Translations under genes and position numbers: made by a program
Shown here: positions 17,151 to 26,678 of the stretch, piece after piece
How positions within the stretch are numbered: position 1 is the first letter of the stretch
Layout: every line of letters begins with the position of its first letter
Notes under the pieces: generated by a model
Seen by the model: only the letters and a program-made list of their open reading frames with translations
The model's database searches: none
What the model was told of the DNA's origin: nothing
Source of the DNA: Lachnospiraceae bacterium
GTDB lineage: Bacteria > Bacillota > Clostridia > Lachnospirales > Lachnospiraceae
Reading direction: 5' to 3'
Length of the DNA stretch: 64,000 nt
Assembly: GCA_028693165.1 (NCBI GenBank)
Contig: JAQUVX010000021.1
Location: 1-64,000, forward strand

Positions 17151-18296
17151 TTAGAGAAAATCGCATAGGCCGGGAGAAGGTGCCAAATGGCCGCCCGAGA
17201 ACTGTAGCACCCTCAGCTTCTCTCCAGCCTTTGCCTGTATTTGCACATCTTCTGCCTGTGCAGACACAAAAATCGGATCCCCCTTTTCAAGGTTCATTCT
17301 GCCGTTGCTCCAGGATAATTGTCCGCTGCCCTCCAGCACATAGAGACCGTAAAAACAGTCGGCTGTGCTTAACGAGAGTTCATCCTGCGGCGCGATTTCA
17401 CACAATGTAAAATACCGGCACTCCGGGGCACCAATCAGCTGGCGAATCCCCGGCCGCAGCGTCCGCGGCTCAATCCACCATCTTTTCCTGGCTTCCTCAC
17501 GGCTCACGCCATCGTAATGGAAGCAGTCAAACATCCGATCGAACCCAAGTCCCTGATGACACATCCGGTCATCAATCGTCAGACCAGCGGGAGTTGTGCG
17601 CTCAATCCGAATCGTGTAATCGGTCGGCTCCTGTATCTCCACCAGGAAACATCCTGCCCCAATTGCATGAGGCACGCCGCCCTGAATCAGGATTGTCTCA
17701 CCCGGCTGCACGGCAAAGCGATGCATGAGAGAAAGCATCTCCGGAATATCCTGCCGGTCAAATGCAGATTTCCACCGTTCTCTTGTGATTCCGGGCTGAA
17801 ATCCAATGTAAATGCACGGCTCCTGACCGTCTACCTGCCGGCCTCCCAGGATATGCCAGCATTCCGTCTTTCCATATTCTGACTGAAAAAGTGCCTTCGC
17901 CGTCTCGCGGTCCGGATGCACCTGCACCGTCAGGCGCTCCGCCGCATCAATCAGCTTGACCAGCACGCCGGTATCTGCCTTCCCGGTATCCCGAAAACAG
18001 GCTCCCAGACAGGCTTCGGGACACGCCTCAATGTACTCCTTCAGCAGTCTGCCCCCAGCATCACCGACAATCCGTGACATCCCCTCCATTTCAAATTCTT
18101 CCCTTCCGGCATTTCGGGCTGCCGTCAGAGACATAATCCACTCTTCGGGAAAATGCCCATCCATCGCAGGCTCCACGCCGTGAAACTGATCCAGCATCCG
18201 CCCTCCCAGATACGTGCGCCATGCACGCGGATGATCCAATCGGAGCGGACGAATCACCTGACCAAGGCTGTTCTCCTGTCTGTTTTCTGCCTCCAT
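17151..18296 (-). CDS. manA: Class I mannose-6-phosphate isomerase
   Basis: 381-residue type I phosphomannose isomerase, interconverting mannose 6-phosphate and fructose 6-phosphate. Zinc-site elements are LTVQVHPD, GKTECWHILGG and GGVPHAIGAGCFLVEIQEP followed by TDYTIR; a C-terminal cupin follows. It is the last gene of the TRAP-transporter operon and its stop lies about 18 bp from the island junction. The context suggests that the TRAP substrate feeds into hexose phosphates, which is inference. Confidence 0.9.
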   Translation of the reverse strand: MEAENRQENSLGQVIRPLRLDHPRAWRTYLGGRMLDQFHGVEPAMDGHFPEEWIMSLTAARNAGREEFEMEGMSRIVGDAGGRLLKEYIEACPEACLGACFRDTGKADTGVLVKLIDAAERLTVQVHPDRETAKALFQSEYGKTECWHILGGRQVDGQEPCIYIGFQPGITRERWKSAFDRQDIPEMLSLMHRFAVQPGETILIQGGVPHAIGAGCFLVEIQEPTDYTIRIERTTPAGLTIDDRMCHQGLGFDRMFDCFHYDGVSREEARKRWWIEPRTLRPGIRQLIGAPECRYFTLCEIAPQDELSLSTADCFYGLYVLEGSGQLSWSNGRMNLEKGDPIFVSAQAEDVQIQAKAGEKLRVLQFSGGHLAPSPGLCDFL

Positions 18297-18376
18297 ACCA
18301 CTTCCTCCTCCGTTCTATCCTGCCTGCTTTATCCTGCCTGCTCTATCCTTCCTGCTTCTATTTCCCGGTGTTTTCA

Positions 18377-19408
18377 TCATCTCATATTCTGAATCTCGTT
18401 GATCAGCTCCATATACTCACTGCCATATTTTTCATATACCCCCTGCACAGCCGCTCTCCATTCCCCCGGATTCTCAAGCTCTGTGATGGTTACTCCGACC
18501 TCTGCAAGCTTCTGGTAGGACTCCCTTTCCGACTGCTCAATCTTCCTGCGGTTTTCCGCCTCCGTATCCCGGGCCGCCTGAAGGATCACTGCGCGTTCGT
18601 CCTCCGTCAGATGATCCCAGGTAATCTCACTCATCAGCAGGACACTCGGCGCATGAATATGACCATCCTTGACCAGATAGGGGGCAACCTCATAGAATTT
18701 GTTGGAATAATAGCTGTTTACCGGATTTCCCGCCCCGGTTATGGTACCAGATTCCAGAAGCGTATAGACCTCCGAATAAGCAGTTGGCGAGGGTACCGCC
18801 CCCAGCGCCGTAATCGTGTCAATCATGACCTGGGAGGACATAATCCGAATCCGTTTTCCTTCCATATCCGACAGCCTCGTGACCGGCCCGTCCGAAGTAA
18901 AGAAATTTCTTGCGCCCTCGTCCAGATAGCACAGACCCAGAATCTCTGTGCCGGATTTTTGAAGATTATCCAGAAGGGTTCTCCCAAGCTCACTGTCACA
19001 TACCTTCCAGAAATGCTCCTGATTTCGGAAGATATAGGGCAATGCAAGTACGGAAAGTTCAGGGCTTTGAAATTCTGCCAGGGAAACCGCATTACCCCGG
19101 TACAGATCCAGCGCTCCCATCTGCAGCTCCTGATAACATTTGGAATCATCGCCAATCTGGGAAGGACAGATATCAACCTCGATGTGTCCGCCGCTTAACT
19201 CCTTGACCCGTTCCGCAAAATAATTGGCCGTATCAACCATAAAATAGCCTTCCGGGTTCACCTCTCCATAGCGCAGAATGATGGTTTCACTCCCTGCCAT
19301 GCCTGCCCCATCGGCCTTTCGTTTTCCACATCCGACTGCCGCCACCAACATTCCGCCCATCAAAAGCATCATTCCGGTCAGCCGTATATATCCCCATCTT
19401 TTCTTCAT
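18377..19408 (-). CDS. TRAP transporter solute-binding lipoprotein, DctP family (first of two)
   Basis: 343-residue DctP-type receptor with a lipobox at VAAVGC (about residue 27). Typical segments are YFAERVKELSGGHIEVDICP, YRGNAVSLAEF, LEGKRIRIM-like MEGKRIRIMSS and GAVPSPTAYSEVYTLLESGT. Class-conserved Arg is in that MEGKRIRI stretch. It is encoded after DctM, a second receptor besides the one at 21278-22342, so one membrane complex may be served by two receptors. Confidence 0.9.
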   Translation of the reverse strand: MKKRWGYIRLTGMMLLMGGMLVAAVGCGKRKADGAGMAGSETIILRYGEVNPEGYFMVDTANYFAERVKELSGGHIEVDICPSQIGDDSKCYQELQMGALDLYRGNAVSLAEFQSPELSVLALPYIFRNQEHFWKVCDSELGRTLLDNLQKSGTEILGLCYLDEGARNFFTSDGPVTRLSDMEGKRIRIMSSQVMIDTITALGAVPSPTAYSEVYTLLESGTITGAGNPVNSYYSNKFYEVAPYLVKDGHIHAPSVLLMSEITWDHLTEDERAVILQAARDTEAENRRKIEQSERESYQKLAEVGVTITELENPGEWRAAVQGVYEKYGSEYMELINEIQNMR

Positions 19409-19478
19409 ATAAATCTCTCCATATCTACGGATAAGGCTGCCCCACCAAAAATGGAAGGACAGCCTTTTTGTAATTTAC

Positions 19479-20765
19479 TTATGCAGCTACGCCGTACACC
19501 ATGTTCGGCAGCCACAGAACAGCCTGTGGAAAGAATACCATAAACACTACTACGAGTGCAACTGCAAGATAAAATGGCCAGCCATATTTAACGGTCTCTT
19601 CAATCGGACATTTCATAATATCCGAAACCGTATAAAGCGCAGTACCTACAGGTGGTGTCATAACACCGAAGGTTACGCAGGTCATCATGATCATACCAAA
19701 CACAACCGGGTCCACGCCAACGCTCTGCATAACCGGCAGAAGGATCGGGGTCAGGATCAATGCGATAACGGTGGTCTCCATGAACATACCGCAGAACAGC
19801 AGGAACATGATCACCAGGATCAGCAGGATCGTCGAGTTACTGGTAATGCCAACCAGAACCGATGCAATGCTGGTGGTCAGATTGTCAAACACAACGCCAT
19901 ATCCGAAGATACCGGAGAACGCCAGAATAATCGTGATTACCGTTACATCCTTGACGCTGTCCTGCAAGGTCTCCAGGAATTTCGTCCAGCTCAGTTCCTT
20001 GTAGATAAACATACCTACCACCAGTGCGTACACGCATGCAAATGCACCGGACTCGGACGGGCTCATGATACCGAAACGGATCAGCACAATCAGCATGATT
20101 GGGAAAATCAGTGCCCAGATACTGTCAATCGCGGCCTTTGCAATCTCACCAAAGCTTGCCCTCTGTGCATGCTCCGGTTTATATCCGTAATGCTTTGCAC
20201 TCCAGGAGGTTGCACACATCAGGAATACACACATCAGGACACCCGGCACCCAGCCTGCCATAAACAAGCGGCCGATGGAAACCTCGCCGACCGTGCCGTA
20301 GATAATCAGTCCCATACTCGGCGGAATGGTAGCTACAATCAAACCGGACAGTCCGTTGATTGCCGCAGACCAGCCACGCTTGTAGCCCAGACGGTTCATC
20401 TCCGGTCCCAGAATACGGCATTCCATCGCCGCATCGGCTACTGCGGAGCCAGATACGCCTCCCATCAGGGTAGACAGTACGCAGGATACCTGTCCGATAT
20501 TGCCATACATATGGCCGGTACAGATATTCGCCAGATTCATCAGCCGCTTCGTAATACCGGTACTGTTCATCAGATTACCTGCCAGAATGAACAGCGGAAT
20601 CGCCAGCATCGTAAAGCCCTGTGTGGTAGAGATTGATTTCTGTACCAGTACGGACATCGGCAGAGCACGAATCAGGAAGAAGGAAAGTCCGGAAAGTCCG
20701 ATGGAAAATGCCACCGGCATACCCAAGATCAGGAAAACCAGGAAAATTATAATTGAATATCCCAT
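19479..20765 (-). CDS. dctM: TRAP transporter large permease, DctM
   Basis: 428-residue polytopic protein with about 12 TM segments, containing GGVSGSAVADAAMECRILGP, the DctM hallmark, and TPPVGTALYTVSDI near the C-terminus. It couples Na+ or H+ flow to uptake. The ATG overlaps the dctQ stop in a TAATG arrangement, so translation is coupled. Confidence 0.95.
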   Translation of the reverse strand: MGYSIIIFLVFLILGMPVAFSIGLSGLSFFLIRALPMSVLVQKSISTTQGFTMLAIPLFILAGNLMNSTGITKRLMNLANICTGHMYGNIGQVSCVLSTLMGGVSGSAVADAAMECRILGPEMNRLGYKRGWSAAINGLSGLIVATIPPSMGLIIYGTVGEVSIGRLFMAGWVPGVLMCVFLMCATSWSAKHYGYKPEHAQRASFGEIAKAAIDSIWALIFPIMLIVLIRFGIMSPSESGAFACVYALVVGMFIYKELSWTKFLETLQDSVKDVTVITIILAFSGIFGYGVVFDNLTTSIASVLVGITSNSTILLILVIMFLLFCGMFMETTVIALILTPILLPVMQSVGVDPVVFGMIMMTCVTFGVMTPPVGTALYTVSDIMKCPIEETVKYGWPFYLAVALVVVFMVFFPQAVLWLPNMVYGVAA

Positions 20766-21250
20766 TATTTACTCTCCTTTCCCGAAGTGTTCTTAGACTT
20801 GATTGTGTTTACCAGATTGACTGCTGTCGAAACAATCATACAAAGCGCTCCGACCGGAACCGCCGCAGTTACCCACGCATAGCTGATATGCAGCGTATTA
20901 ATCTGACGCTGATAGCCGGTCTGCACCATGACAACTCCGTAGACAACCAGTACCATCAGAAACCCGATAATAATCAGCTGAAACAAAATATTCAACGCTT
21001 TCTGAATGCTTGGAGGAAACTTTTTCTGAAGCAGGTCGATGCCAATCAGTCCGGTCGTTCTCACTGCCAGATCGCTTCCCAGGAATACCAGCCAGGCGAA
21101 TGCCACCAGAGCGGCATCCTGTGCCCAGTTCAACGGATGCTTAAAGGTCCGGAACATAGCTGCTGCAAATACCAGTACCATGATACCTGCAAGCAACGAG
21201 CTTGCAAGTATCTTTTCGCACCAGCAGAATTTCTCATAAAACTTCTTCAT
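20765..21250 (-). CDS. dctQ: TRAP transporter small permease, DctQ
   Basis: 161-residue protein with four TM segments and the DctQ pattern (WAQDAALVAFAWLVFLGSDL, AVRTTGLIGIDLL). It scaffolds the DctM channel. It overlaps dctM by one base and follows the binding-protein gene by 27 bp. Confidence 0.93.
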   Translation of the reverse strand: MKKFYEKFCWCEKILASSLLAGIMVLVFAAAMFRTFKHPLNWAQDAALVAFAWLVFLGSDLAVRTTGLIGIDLLQKKFPPSIQKALNILFQLIIIGFLMVLVVYGVVMVQTGYQRQINTLHISYAWVTAAVPVGALCMIVSTAVNLVNTIKSKNTSGKESK

Positions 21251-21277
21251 TGTGCTCCTCCATGTGGAAAATTCTGT

Positions 21278-22342
21278 TTAGTTCAGTCCTGCTTCCTCAT
21301 AAATCTGCTTGCGCAGCTCGGTCCAGCCAAGCTTGTCATATGCAGATTCTGCCGCAGCCTTGAATGCATCCTTATCGACTTCCACAATTTCCATACCATT
21401 ATCTGTCAGGGTCTTCTCCAGATCCGTCTGTGCCGCGATGATTTCCTGTGCATTGTCGTATGCGCACTGATAGAAGTCATCTAATACAACCTGCTTGTAT
21501 TCCTCAGGAATACCCTGGAACCATTTCTCACCTGCGATCAGGCAGTTGAACAGGTTGATGTGCTCTGTCTTGCTTACATATTCACATACCTCGTAAATAT
21601 GCGAAGAAACTGCTGAGGTGTTCTGCACTTCACAGCCGTCGATTGCTTTGGTCTGAATGCTGTTGTAAACCTCGGACCAGGCAACGTTGTATGGGGTTGC
21701 GCCCAGAGCGGTAATGGAATAGTTGTAAGGATCAGCTCCCGGAGTCCGGATTACCTGTCCCTTTAAATCCTCTGGCTTGGTAGCCGCTTTATGTGTCATG
21801 AAGGAACGTGCGCCATCGTAGTAGTTGAAGCACAGGACACGGATTCCCTGACCTGCCAGTTCATCTGTCCAGTTCTTGAAGGTATCGGTTCCGATCACCT
21901 TCAGACCGTCCTCATAATTATCTACAAAATATGCCATGTTGAAGATTCCGATATCCTTTACATAGCTGGACATACGGCCTGCATCAGTCAGAACTGCAAC
22001 GCCTACGCCTGACAGTGCCTGATCAATCATATCTTCCTCAGCGCCCAGCTGGCTGGACGGATAGATGGTTACTTTCACAGCGCCGTTGGTATCCTCTGCA
22101 ACCTTATCTGCTGCTGCCTTCAGACCCTGGTAGATCATGGAAGTATCTGTCTGGGTTGTAGAAATCTTCAGCTCATAAGTCTTTCCGTCGGCCGGTGCGG
22201 CCGGTGCGGCTGCCTCTGCTGCCTTCTCGGTTGCTGCCGGAGCTGCACTTGCTGCCGGTGCTGCACTTCCTGAGGAACAGCCGGTTACTCCTGCTGCCAT
22301 AACTGCTGCCATACACATTGCTACTAACTGTCTCTTTTTCAT
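21278..22342 (-). CDS. dctP: TRAP transporter solute-binding lipoprotein, DctP family (second)
   Basis: 354-residue DctP receptor. The signal ends in the lipobox GVTGC (about residue 22), followed by an Ala-rich linker. Binding-domain segments include VKVTIYPSSQLGAEEDMIDQ, LKGQVIRTPGADPYNYSITA and LGATPYNVAWSEVYNSIQTK. First gene of the dctP-dctQ-dctM-dctP-manA operon, downstream of the promoter at 22404-22432. Confidence 0.94.
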   Translation of the reverse strand: MKKRQLVAMCMAAVMAAGVTGCSSGSAAPAASAAPAATEKAAEAAAPAAPADGKTYELKISTTQTDTSMIYQGLKAAADKVAEDTNGAVKVTIYPSSQLGAEEDMIDQALSGVGVAVLTDAGRMSSYVKDIGIFNMAYFVDNYEDGLKVIGTDTFKNWTDELAGQGIRVLCFNYYDGARSFMTHKAATKPEDLKGQVIRTPGADPYNYSITALGATPYNVAWSEVYNSIQTKAIDGCEVQNTSAVSSHIYEVCEYVSKTEHINLFNCLIAGEKWFQGIPEEYKQVVLDDFYQCAYDNAQEIIAAQTDLEKTLTDNGMEIVEVDKDAFKAAAESAYDKLGWTELRKQIYEEAGLN

Positions 22343-22403
22343 GTTTCTTTCCCTCCTGTTTTTACTTCACCTTTTGGTTCATAACCTGCGTTATGCTGAA
22401 ATC

Positions 22404-22432
22404 ATTATAAAATTTTTATAAAATTTGGTAAA
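22404..22432 (-). promoter_or_regulatory. Promoter of the TRAP operon
   Basis: On the minus strand -35 TTTACC (22432-22427) and -10 TATAAT (22409-22404) with 17-bp spacing. Two copies of TGAACCAAAA flank it, possible regulator half-sites for the adjacent AraC-type response regulator. Confidence 0.6.
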
Positions 22433-22465
22433 GGTAATATCAAACACGGATAAGGAAATTTTGGT

Positions 22466-24034
22466 TCAATCTTTTGGCAGCGCCATCGACTGCATGGTAC
22501 AGAATTCTTTGGGAGATACACCCTCCTTCTTTTTAAAGCACTTCCCGAAATAATTGGGGTCCGAAAATCCCACCTGATACGCGATTTCCGTAATGCTTTC
22601 TCCTCCGGCACGCATCATTTCCCTGGCCCGTTCCAGACGATAATTCGTCAAGTATTCTGTAAACGAAATCTGGCACTGATTCTTAAAACACTTGCTTAAA
22701 TATCCCGCACTGATATTCAATGCCTCCGATACATTCTGCAGACTCAATGCCTCACCAAAATGCTTTTCTATGTACTCCTTGGCCCCACGTACCACCAGCG
22801 TGTTGCTGTTGATGAGTGAGCCCTTGATATTCTGCATGAGAAAGCTGATTATTTCCAGAAGGAAGCTCTCTTCCTCCTCTTGTGCTCCGCTCCACTGCGC
22901 AAATCGCTCAAAAAGAGCGACCGCATCCTTTGTACGGATTCTCATTTCCGGGATTCGGTTAATCTTTCGGATAATGCTCAAAAAGGTACGACGCAGATTC
23001 TGCCGGATAAAAGATTCAGATCCCCCTGACGCCTCGGCGAACAACGCCATAATCTGTTTCAGCCAGTATATACTCTGTTCTTCGTTCTTCCCTGCCACAT
23101 AAAAGCAGACCTTGTCCTCCATATCGCAAAACCGTCTCGTCAGCTCCATATTGGCCTGCAGCCTCTGCCTGGTCTGGATATCAGAAAATTCCAGAATATA
23201 ATTTAACGCCTCCTGATAAGCTGTTTTCATATTGTCACAGCCCTCATAGATTCCGCTGACGCCGCAGTAAACGGTGGTCTTGCCGAATTCCTTCAGATAG
23301 TTCCTCGCCTTGCGGATGCAGGCATTGATATCGTTGAATACGGAATCATTTTCCGCAAATACATAAACCACAATCTGCCGAAACAGGTAACTGATGATGA
23401 CATGCGTCTTGTCCAGGTAGAAAATGCCCCTGATGATATCATAACCGGTCGTCCCCATTTCCAAAATACTGTCATTATACAAGGTAATGCATTTAAAGCT
23501 GTTGTCATGGGCACCCCACATCATGACCTCTTTCAAAAGGACCGTGCCATGCTTTCGCTCCAGAGCTGCATCCCAAACCAGATCTTTGTCCATATCTTCA
23601 TAGAAATCAAAGGTTTCCTCACTATGCTCCAAAAGCTCATAATCATTCCTTGCGCTGGCTCCCATTGAAGCAATCACTTTATCAAGCGTCTCCACCAGCT
23701 CTTCATCCAGATAAGGCTTAACCAGAAAATCCTTAACCCCCGCCTTCATGGCCTGCTTCGCATAAGAGAACTCTCCGTATGCAGAGATGATCACAAGCTG
23801 AAGCTCAGGATTCCTTCTCATAAGCTGAGCCGCCGCCTCCAGACCATCCAGCCGCGGCATCCGAATATCGAGAAGAATAATATCCGGTTTGCATTCCTCC
23901 GCCACTTCCAGAACCTCTGCCCCATCCTTGGCCATGTAAACTACCTGCAGCAGATTTTTGTAGCGCTCTGAAATAATCTTGTTCAAATAGTCTCTCTCGT
24001 ATTGCTCATCATCTGCAATCATTACTTTAATCAT
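22466..24034 (-). CDS. YesN-type response regulator (REC + long linker + AraC domain)
   Basis: 522-residue regulator. The receiver starts MIKVMIADDEQYERDYL with phosphoacceptor in IILLDIRMPR. A middle region of about 270 residues resembles the degenerate cyclase-like linker of long YesN proteins. The C-terminal AraC HTH pair ends YFGKCFKKKEGVSPKEFC. The start at 24034 is preferred over upstream in-frame ATGs because only it gives the canonical receiver start. It overlaps the kinase gene by 8 bp and lies upstream of the TRAP operon, its probable target. Confidence 0.9.
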   Translation of the reverse strand: MIKVMIADDEQYERDYLNKIISERYKNLLQVVYMAKDGAEVLEVAEECKPDIILLDIRMPRLDGLEAAAQLMRRNPELQLVIISAYGEFSYAKQAMKAGVKDFLVKPYLDEELVETLDKVIASMGASARNDYELLEHSEETFDFYEDMDKDLVWDAALERKHGTVLLKEVMMWGAHDNSFKCITLYNDSILEMGTTGYDIIRGIFYLDKTHVIISYLFRQIVVYVFAENDSVFNDINACIRKARNYLKEFGKTTVYCGVSGIYEGCDNMKTAYQEALNYILEFSDIQTRQRLQANMELTRRFCDMEDKVCFYVAGKNEEQSIYWLKQIMALFAEASGGSESFIRQNLRRTFLSIIRKINRIPEMRIRTKDAVALFERFAQWSGAQEEEESFLLEIISFLMQNIKGSLINSNTLVVRGAKEYIEKHFGEALSLQNVSEALNISAGYLSKCFKNQCQISFTEYLTNYRLERAREMMRAGGESITEIAYQVGFSDPNYFGKCFKKKEGVSPKEFCTMQSMALPKD

Positions 24035-25475
24035 ATGCAGTTCCCATCTCCTTGTATAAAAACAGTGTGATTTTTGTTCCGCCTTCCCCGCTGTCAATCG
24101 TAACCACATCATCCCGATGATAACGCAGGCGCAGGCGCTCGATTACATTATACAGACCGATGCTTCTGGTCTGCACGTGCTGCTTCAGATTGTCCAGGAT
24201 CTCCGCCGGCATCCCGGTTCCGTTGTCGGTTACCATGACCTCGATACAGCTGGCCTTCTCGATAATAGAAATACTTACCTTTCCATCCTTTACGGTGTTT
24301 TTCAGTCCATGCTGAATCGCATTTTCAATCAATGGCTGAATGATCAGGGGCGGCACTTCAATCTCATCATCCATATAAGATTTGCGGATGTCCAGCTGGA
24401 ACGCAATCCGTCCCTTGCAGTGCACGCGCTGGATATAGAGATAGGACTCCAACAGCTCGATCTCGTCATCAATGGGCACCGAGGTGGAGCGAATTTCAAT
24501 ACTGCTTCGCAGAATTTTAGAAATGGATTTGATCAGCTGGATGGAAATCTCCTTATCATCCAGCTGGATACTGCGCATAACCAGACTCAGTGTATTGAAC
24601 AGAAAATGAGGATTGATCTGCATCTGCAATTCCTTCATCTTAGACTCAGCCAGACGGCGTTCCTGCCGCTCATTTTCCAGCACCTGCTCGGCCAGACGCT
24701 CCCGAATTTCAAAATTCTTATTGATTTCCTGAATCATATCATGAATGGTGTGCTTCATCTCATTAAACGTACGGATGACAAAATTCATCTCCACATACGG
24801 CGTATCCGCAATGTCTTCCGTATCAAAGTTCTGATCCTTGATTTCCTGCGCCGCCACGGTCAGTTTTTCCACTGACTTCAGCATATCGCGATAAATCGCG
24901 GTATTAATAAAAAAGCTGAAAAAGCCCATGACCAGCAGTGCGATATTTACCACCGTCGTAAGGGTTCGCAGATTTCCTGAATACGAAGAAAAAACCCCGG
25001 AAATATATTCCAGATAATAGGAATTTAACAGATTCATATTGCCATCAATCAAAAGATCCAGATTTTCAATATAAGCCGTGCCGCCCTGATCCGTCGGAAT
25101 CGCCGGATCCATGTAAGCCAGAATCTTGTCCTGCCGATGCTCCAGCATCTGATGCACGATGCGATATATCATCGTACAGTCACGATCCCGCTGCATCGCC
25201 TCATAAAGACCGTCCAGAATGGAAATGGTTTTCTCGCTTGCCTTCTCATACTGATTCTTGTTTTCCGTCTCATGCTGCTTCATATAGAGGTGGAAATACG
25301 TTTTTGAGTCATTATAAGAGACCGCCATGTCATTGACAAGGCGGTACTCATCTAAAAGCTCTGTATAATTTCGGATAAAATTGCCTGTAACAAACGCGTT
25401 AAATGCTACAAACAAAGCAAGACACAGCCCAAACAGCAGGTAGTTTCGTTTGATTTCCGTATTGATTCTTCTCAT
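24027..25475 (-). CDS. YesM-type sensor histidine kinase
   Basis: 482-residue kinase with TM1 at about 12-33, an extracellular four-helix-like region, TM2 at about 172-192, and a His_kinase domain with MQINPHFLFNTLSLVMRSIQ. HATPase_c follows with VENAIQHG and DNGTGMP. It is cotranscribed with the response regulator (overlap) and lies 17 bp downstream of the pseudopilin gene. It presumably reports on TRAP substrate availability. Confidence 0.92.
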   Translation of the reverse strand: MRRINTEIKRNYLLFGLCLALFVAFNAFVTGNFIRNYTELLDEYRLVNDMAVSYNDSKTYFHLYMKQHETENKNQYEKASEKTISILDGLYEAMQRDRDCTMIYRIVHQMLEHRQDKILAYMDPAIPTDQGGTAYIENLDLLIDGNMNLLNSYYLEYISGVFSSYSGNLRTLTTVVNIALLVMGFFSFFINTAIYRDMLKSVEKLTVAAQEIKDQNFDTEDIADTPYVEMNFVIRTFNEMKHTIHDMIQEINKNFEIRERLAEQVLENERQERRLAESKMKELQMQINPHFLFNTLSLVMRSIQLDDKEISIQLIKSISKILRSSIEIRSTSVPIDDEIELLESYLYIQRVHCKGRIAFQLDIRKSYMDDEIEVPPLIIQPLIENAIQHGLKNTVKDGKVSISIIEKASCIEVMVTDNGTGMPAEILDNLKQHVQTRSIGLYNVIERLRLRYHRDDVVTIDSGEGGTKITLFLYKEMGTAYD

Positions 25476-25492
25476 TGCGGTCTTAAGTTCCT

Positions 25493-26476
25493 TTATATTT
25501 TACTCCACCCGTCTTTAACTATGGAATCATTTAACCATTCACTCTTAAATCCATCATCTCTGGCAGAACCCTGGTCGCTGATCCAGATTGTATTAACTGA
25601 GTTACCACCGGGATTCATTTTCACGTAATAATTATTATCATAATAAATGATACAAGCCAGCGCCGCCCCTTTTTTATCCTTATTATTCCCTACATCCGCA
25701 ACCATCATCGTCTTTCCCTCAGCAGTAACAATGGGTTTCCATACGGCCTCATCCAACTTTGTCTGAAAACCGTTCCACGCTTCATCACTTAACTTGTGAC
25801 TTGTACCGTCCGTAGCCTTTTTTAATTTATCCTTAAGCTCCTCTTTCTCTGCTTCCGTCAATACCGGGAATTTGTCACCCAGCTTTTCAAAAAAATACTG
25901 CTGCAATGCTTGGCCGATAGTATTATCCTTACCAGTAGGCTTCAACTTGTCCGTTACCGTTCCCTCTTCCCCTAACAACCCATCCTTCTTCATCAATTCT
26001 TCCAACTTATCCTTATAGGATGGTGCTGAATTAAGTTTTCTGTCTGCATCGCTTTCAATGCGGTAAACCGGCTGATGAGCTCTGTCGTAAATTACGACAA
26101 TCCCTTTTGCTGTGGTATATTTCAAACCCGTTACCGTCACACTCTCATCCAGCTCGATTGGGTTACTAATCTTCCCATCGGTCGCCGCAGTCTTCATGAT
26201 CGCCTCTACTGTTCCCTCCTCATTCATGATATCGTTCATGCTCCCATTTGGGTTTTTCGCATACTCTTCCGCTGCCTGTCCCTGTGCTGCCATCACCACG
26301 CTCCGGCATTCCAGAATCGCATCCTGATTCTTTGCCTTGCGAATCCAGCCCGTCAGCACCGGCACCATAATCGCTATCAGAATCCCCAATATTACCAGCA
26401 CAACAATCAGCTCTACCAGGGTAAAGCCCTTCTGACTCTTTTTAGACCTTCCATTTGCCTTTTCATCCCACATCAT
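25493..26476 (-). CDS. Type IV pilin-like (pseudopilin) protein
   Basis: About 327 residues. It has the prepilin-peptidase motif KKSQKG/FTLVELIVVL with Glu at +5 and the hydrophobic helix ILGILIAIMVPVLTGWI, then a large soluble domain rich in Lys/Glu that I do not recognise. The start at 26476 is chosen from GGAG six bases upstream. No prepilin peptidase, ATPase or other pilin gene is nearby. Its stop overlaps the ribosome-site region of the sensor kinase gene, which suggests coupling to the kinase-regulator-TRAP unit. Its function is unknown. Confidence 0.8.
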   Translation of the reverse strand: MMWDEKANGRSKKSQKGFTLVELIVVLVILGILIAIMVPVLTGWIRKAKNQDAILECRSVVMAAQGQAAEEYAKNPNGSMNDIMNEEGTVEAIMKTAATDGKISNPIELDESVTVTGLKYTTAKGIVVIYDRAHQPVYRIESDADRKLNSAPSYKDKLEELMKKDGLLGEEGTVTDKLKPTGKDNTIGQALQQYFFEKLGDKFPVLTEAEKEELKDKLKKATDGTSHKLSDEAWNGFQTKLDEAVWKPIVTAEGKTMMVADVGNNKDKKGAALACIIYYDNNYYVKMNPGGNSVNTIWISDQGSARDDGFKSEWLNDSIVKDGWSKI

Positions 26477-26547
26477 AGGTATCTCCATATTCTGCATTAA
26501 CGCTTCTGTACAAAACTCATTTCCCCCAACGTTATGTCTCTGACCCC

Positions 26548-26576
26548 ATTATACTGAACATTCTGGTTATTTTCAA
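26548..26576 (-). promoter_or_regulatory. Promoter of the pseudopilin-kinase-regulator unit
   Basis: On the minus strand -35 TTGAAA (26576-26571), 17-bp spacer and a perfect -10 TATAAT (26553-26548). Confidence 0.75.
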
Positions 26577-26598
26577 TGTTTTAAGGGAAAAGATTGTA

Positions 26599-26661
26599 TT
26601 GACAAGCGGAACATTATCTGTTACAGTTACAATATCAAATGTAACCAAATCGATTACAGAT
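26599..26661 (+). promoter_or_regulatory. Promoter and nested inverted repeats of the HypR-rhodanese-RclA operon
   Basis: Plus strand -35 TTGACA (26599-26604), 17-bp spacer, -10 TACAGT (26622-26627). Two nested inverted repeats cover the -10 and the start region: inner GTTACA / TGTAAC (26626-26645) and outer ATCTGT / ACAGAT (26616-26661). The position fits an operator for the Rrf2-family repressor of the operon; that link is inference. Confidence 0.65.
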
Positions 26662-26678
26662 AGAAAGAAGGTAGATAA

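Noticed and set aside
18221-19198. 325-codon plus-strand frame opposite manA and the first DctP gene
   Set aside because: Antisense to two well-supported genes and without family motifs.
19430-19465. Imperfect hairpin with AAGGCTG / CAGCCTT between dctM and the first DctP gene as a terminator
   Set aside because: The T-run is on the plus strand, opposite to the transcription direction, and the stem is imperfect; function is uncertain.
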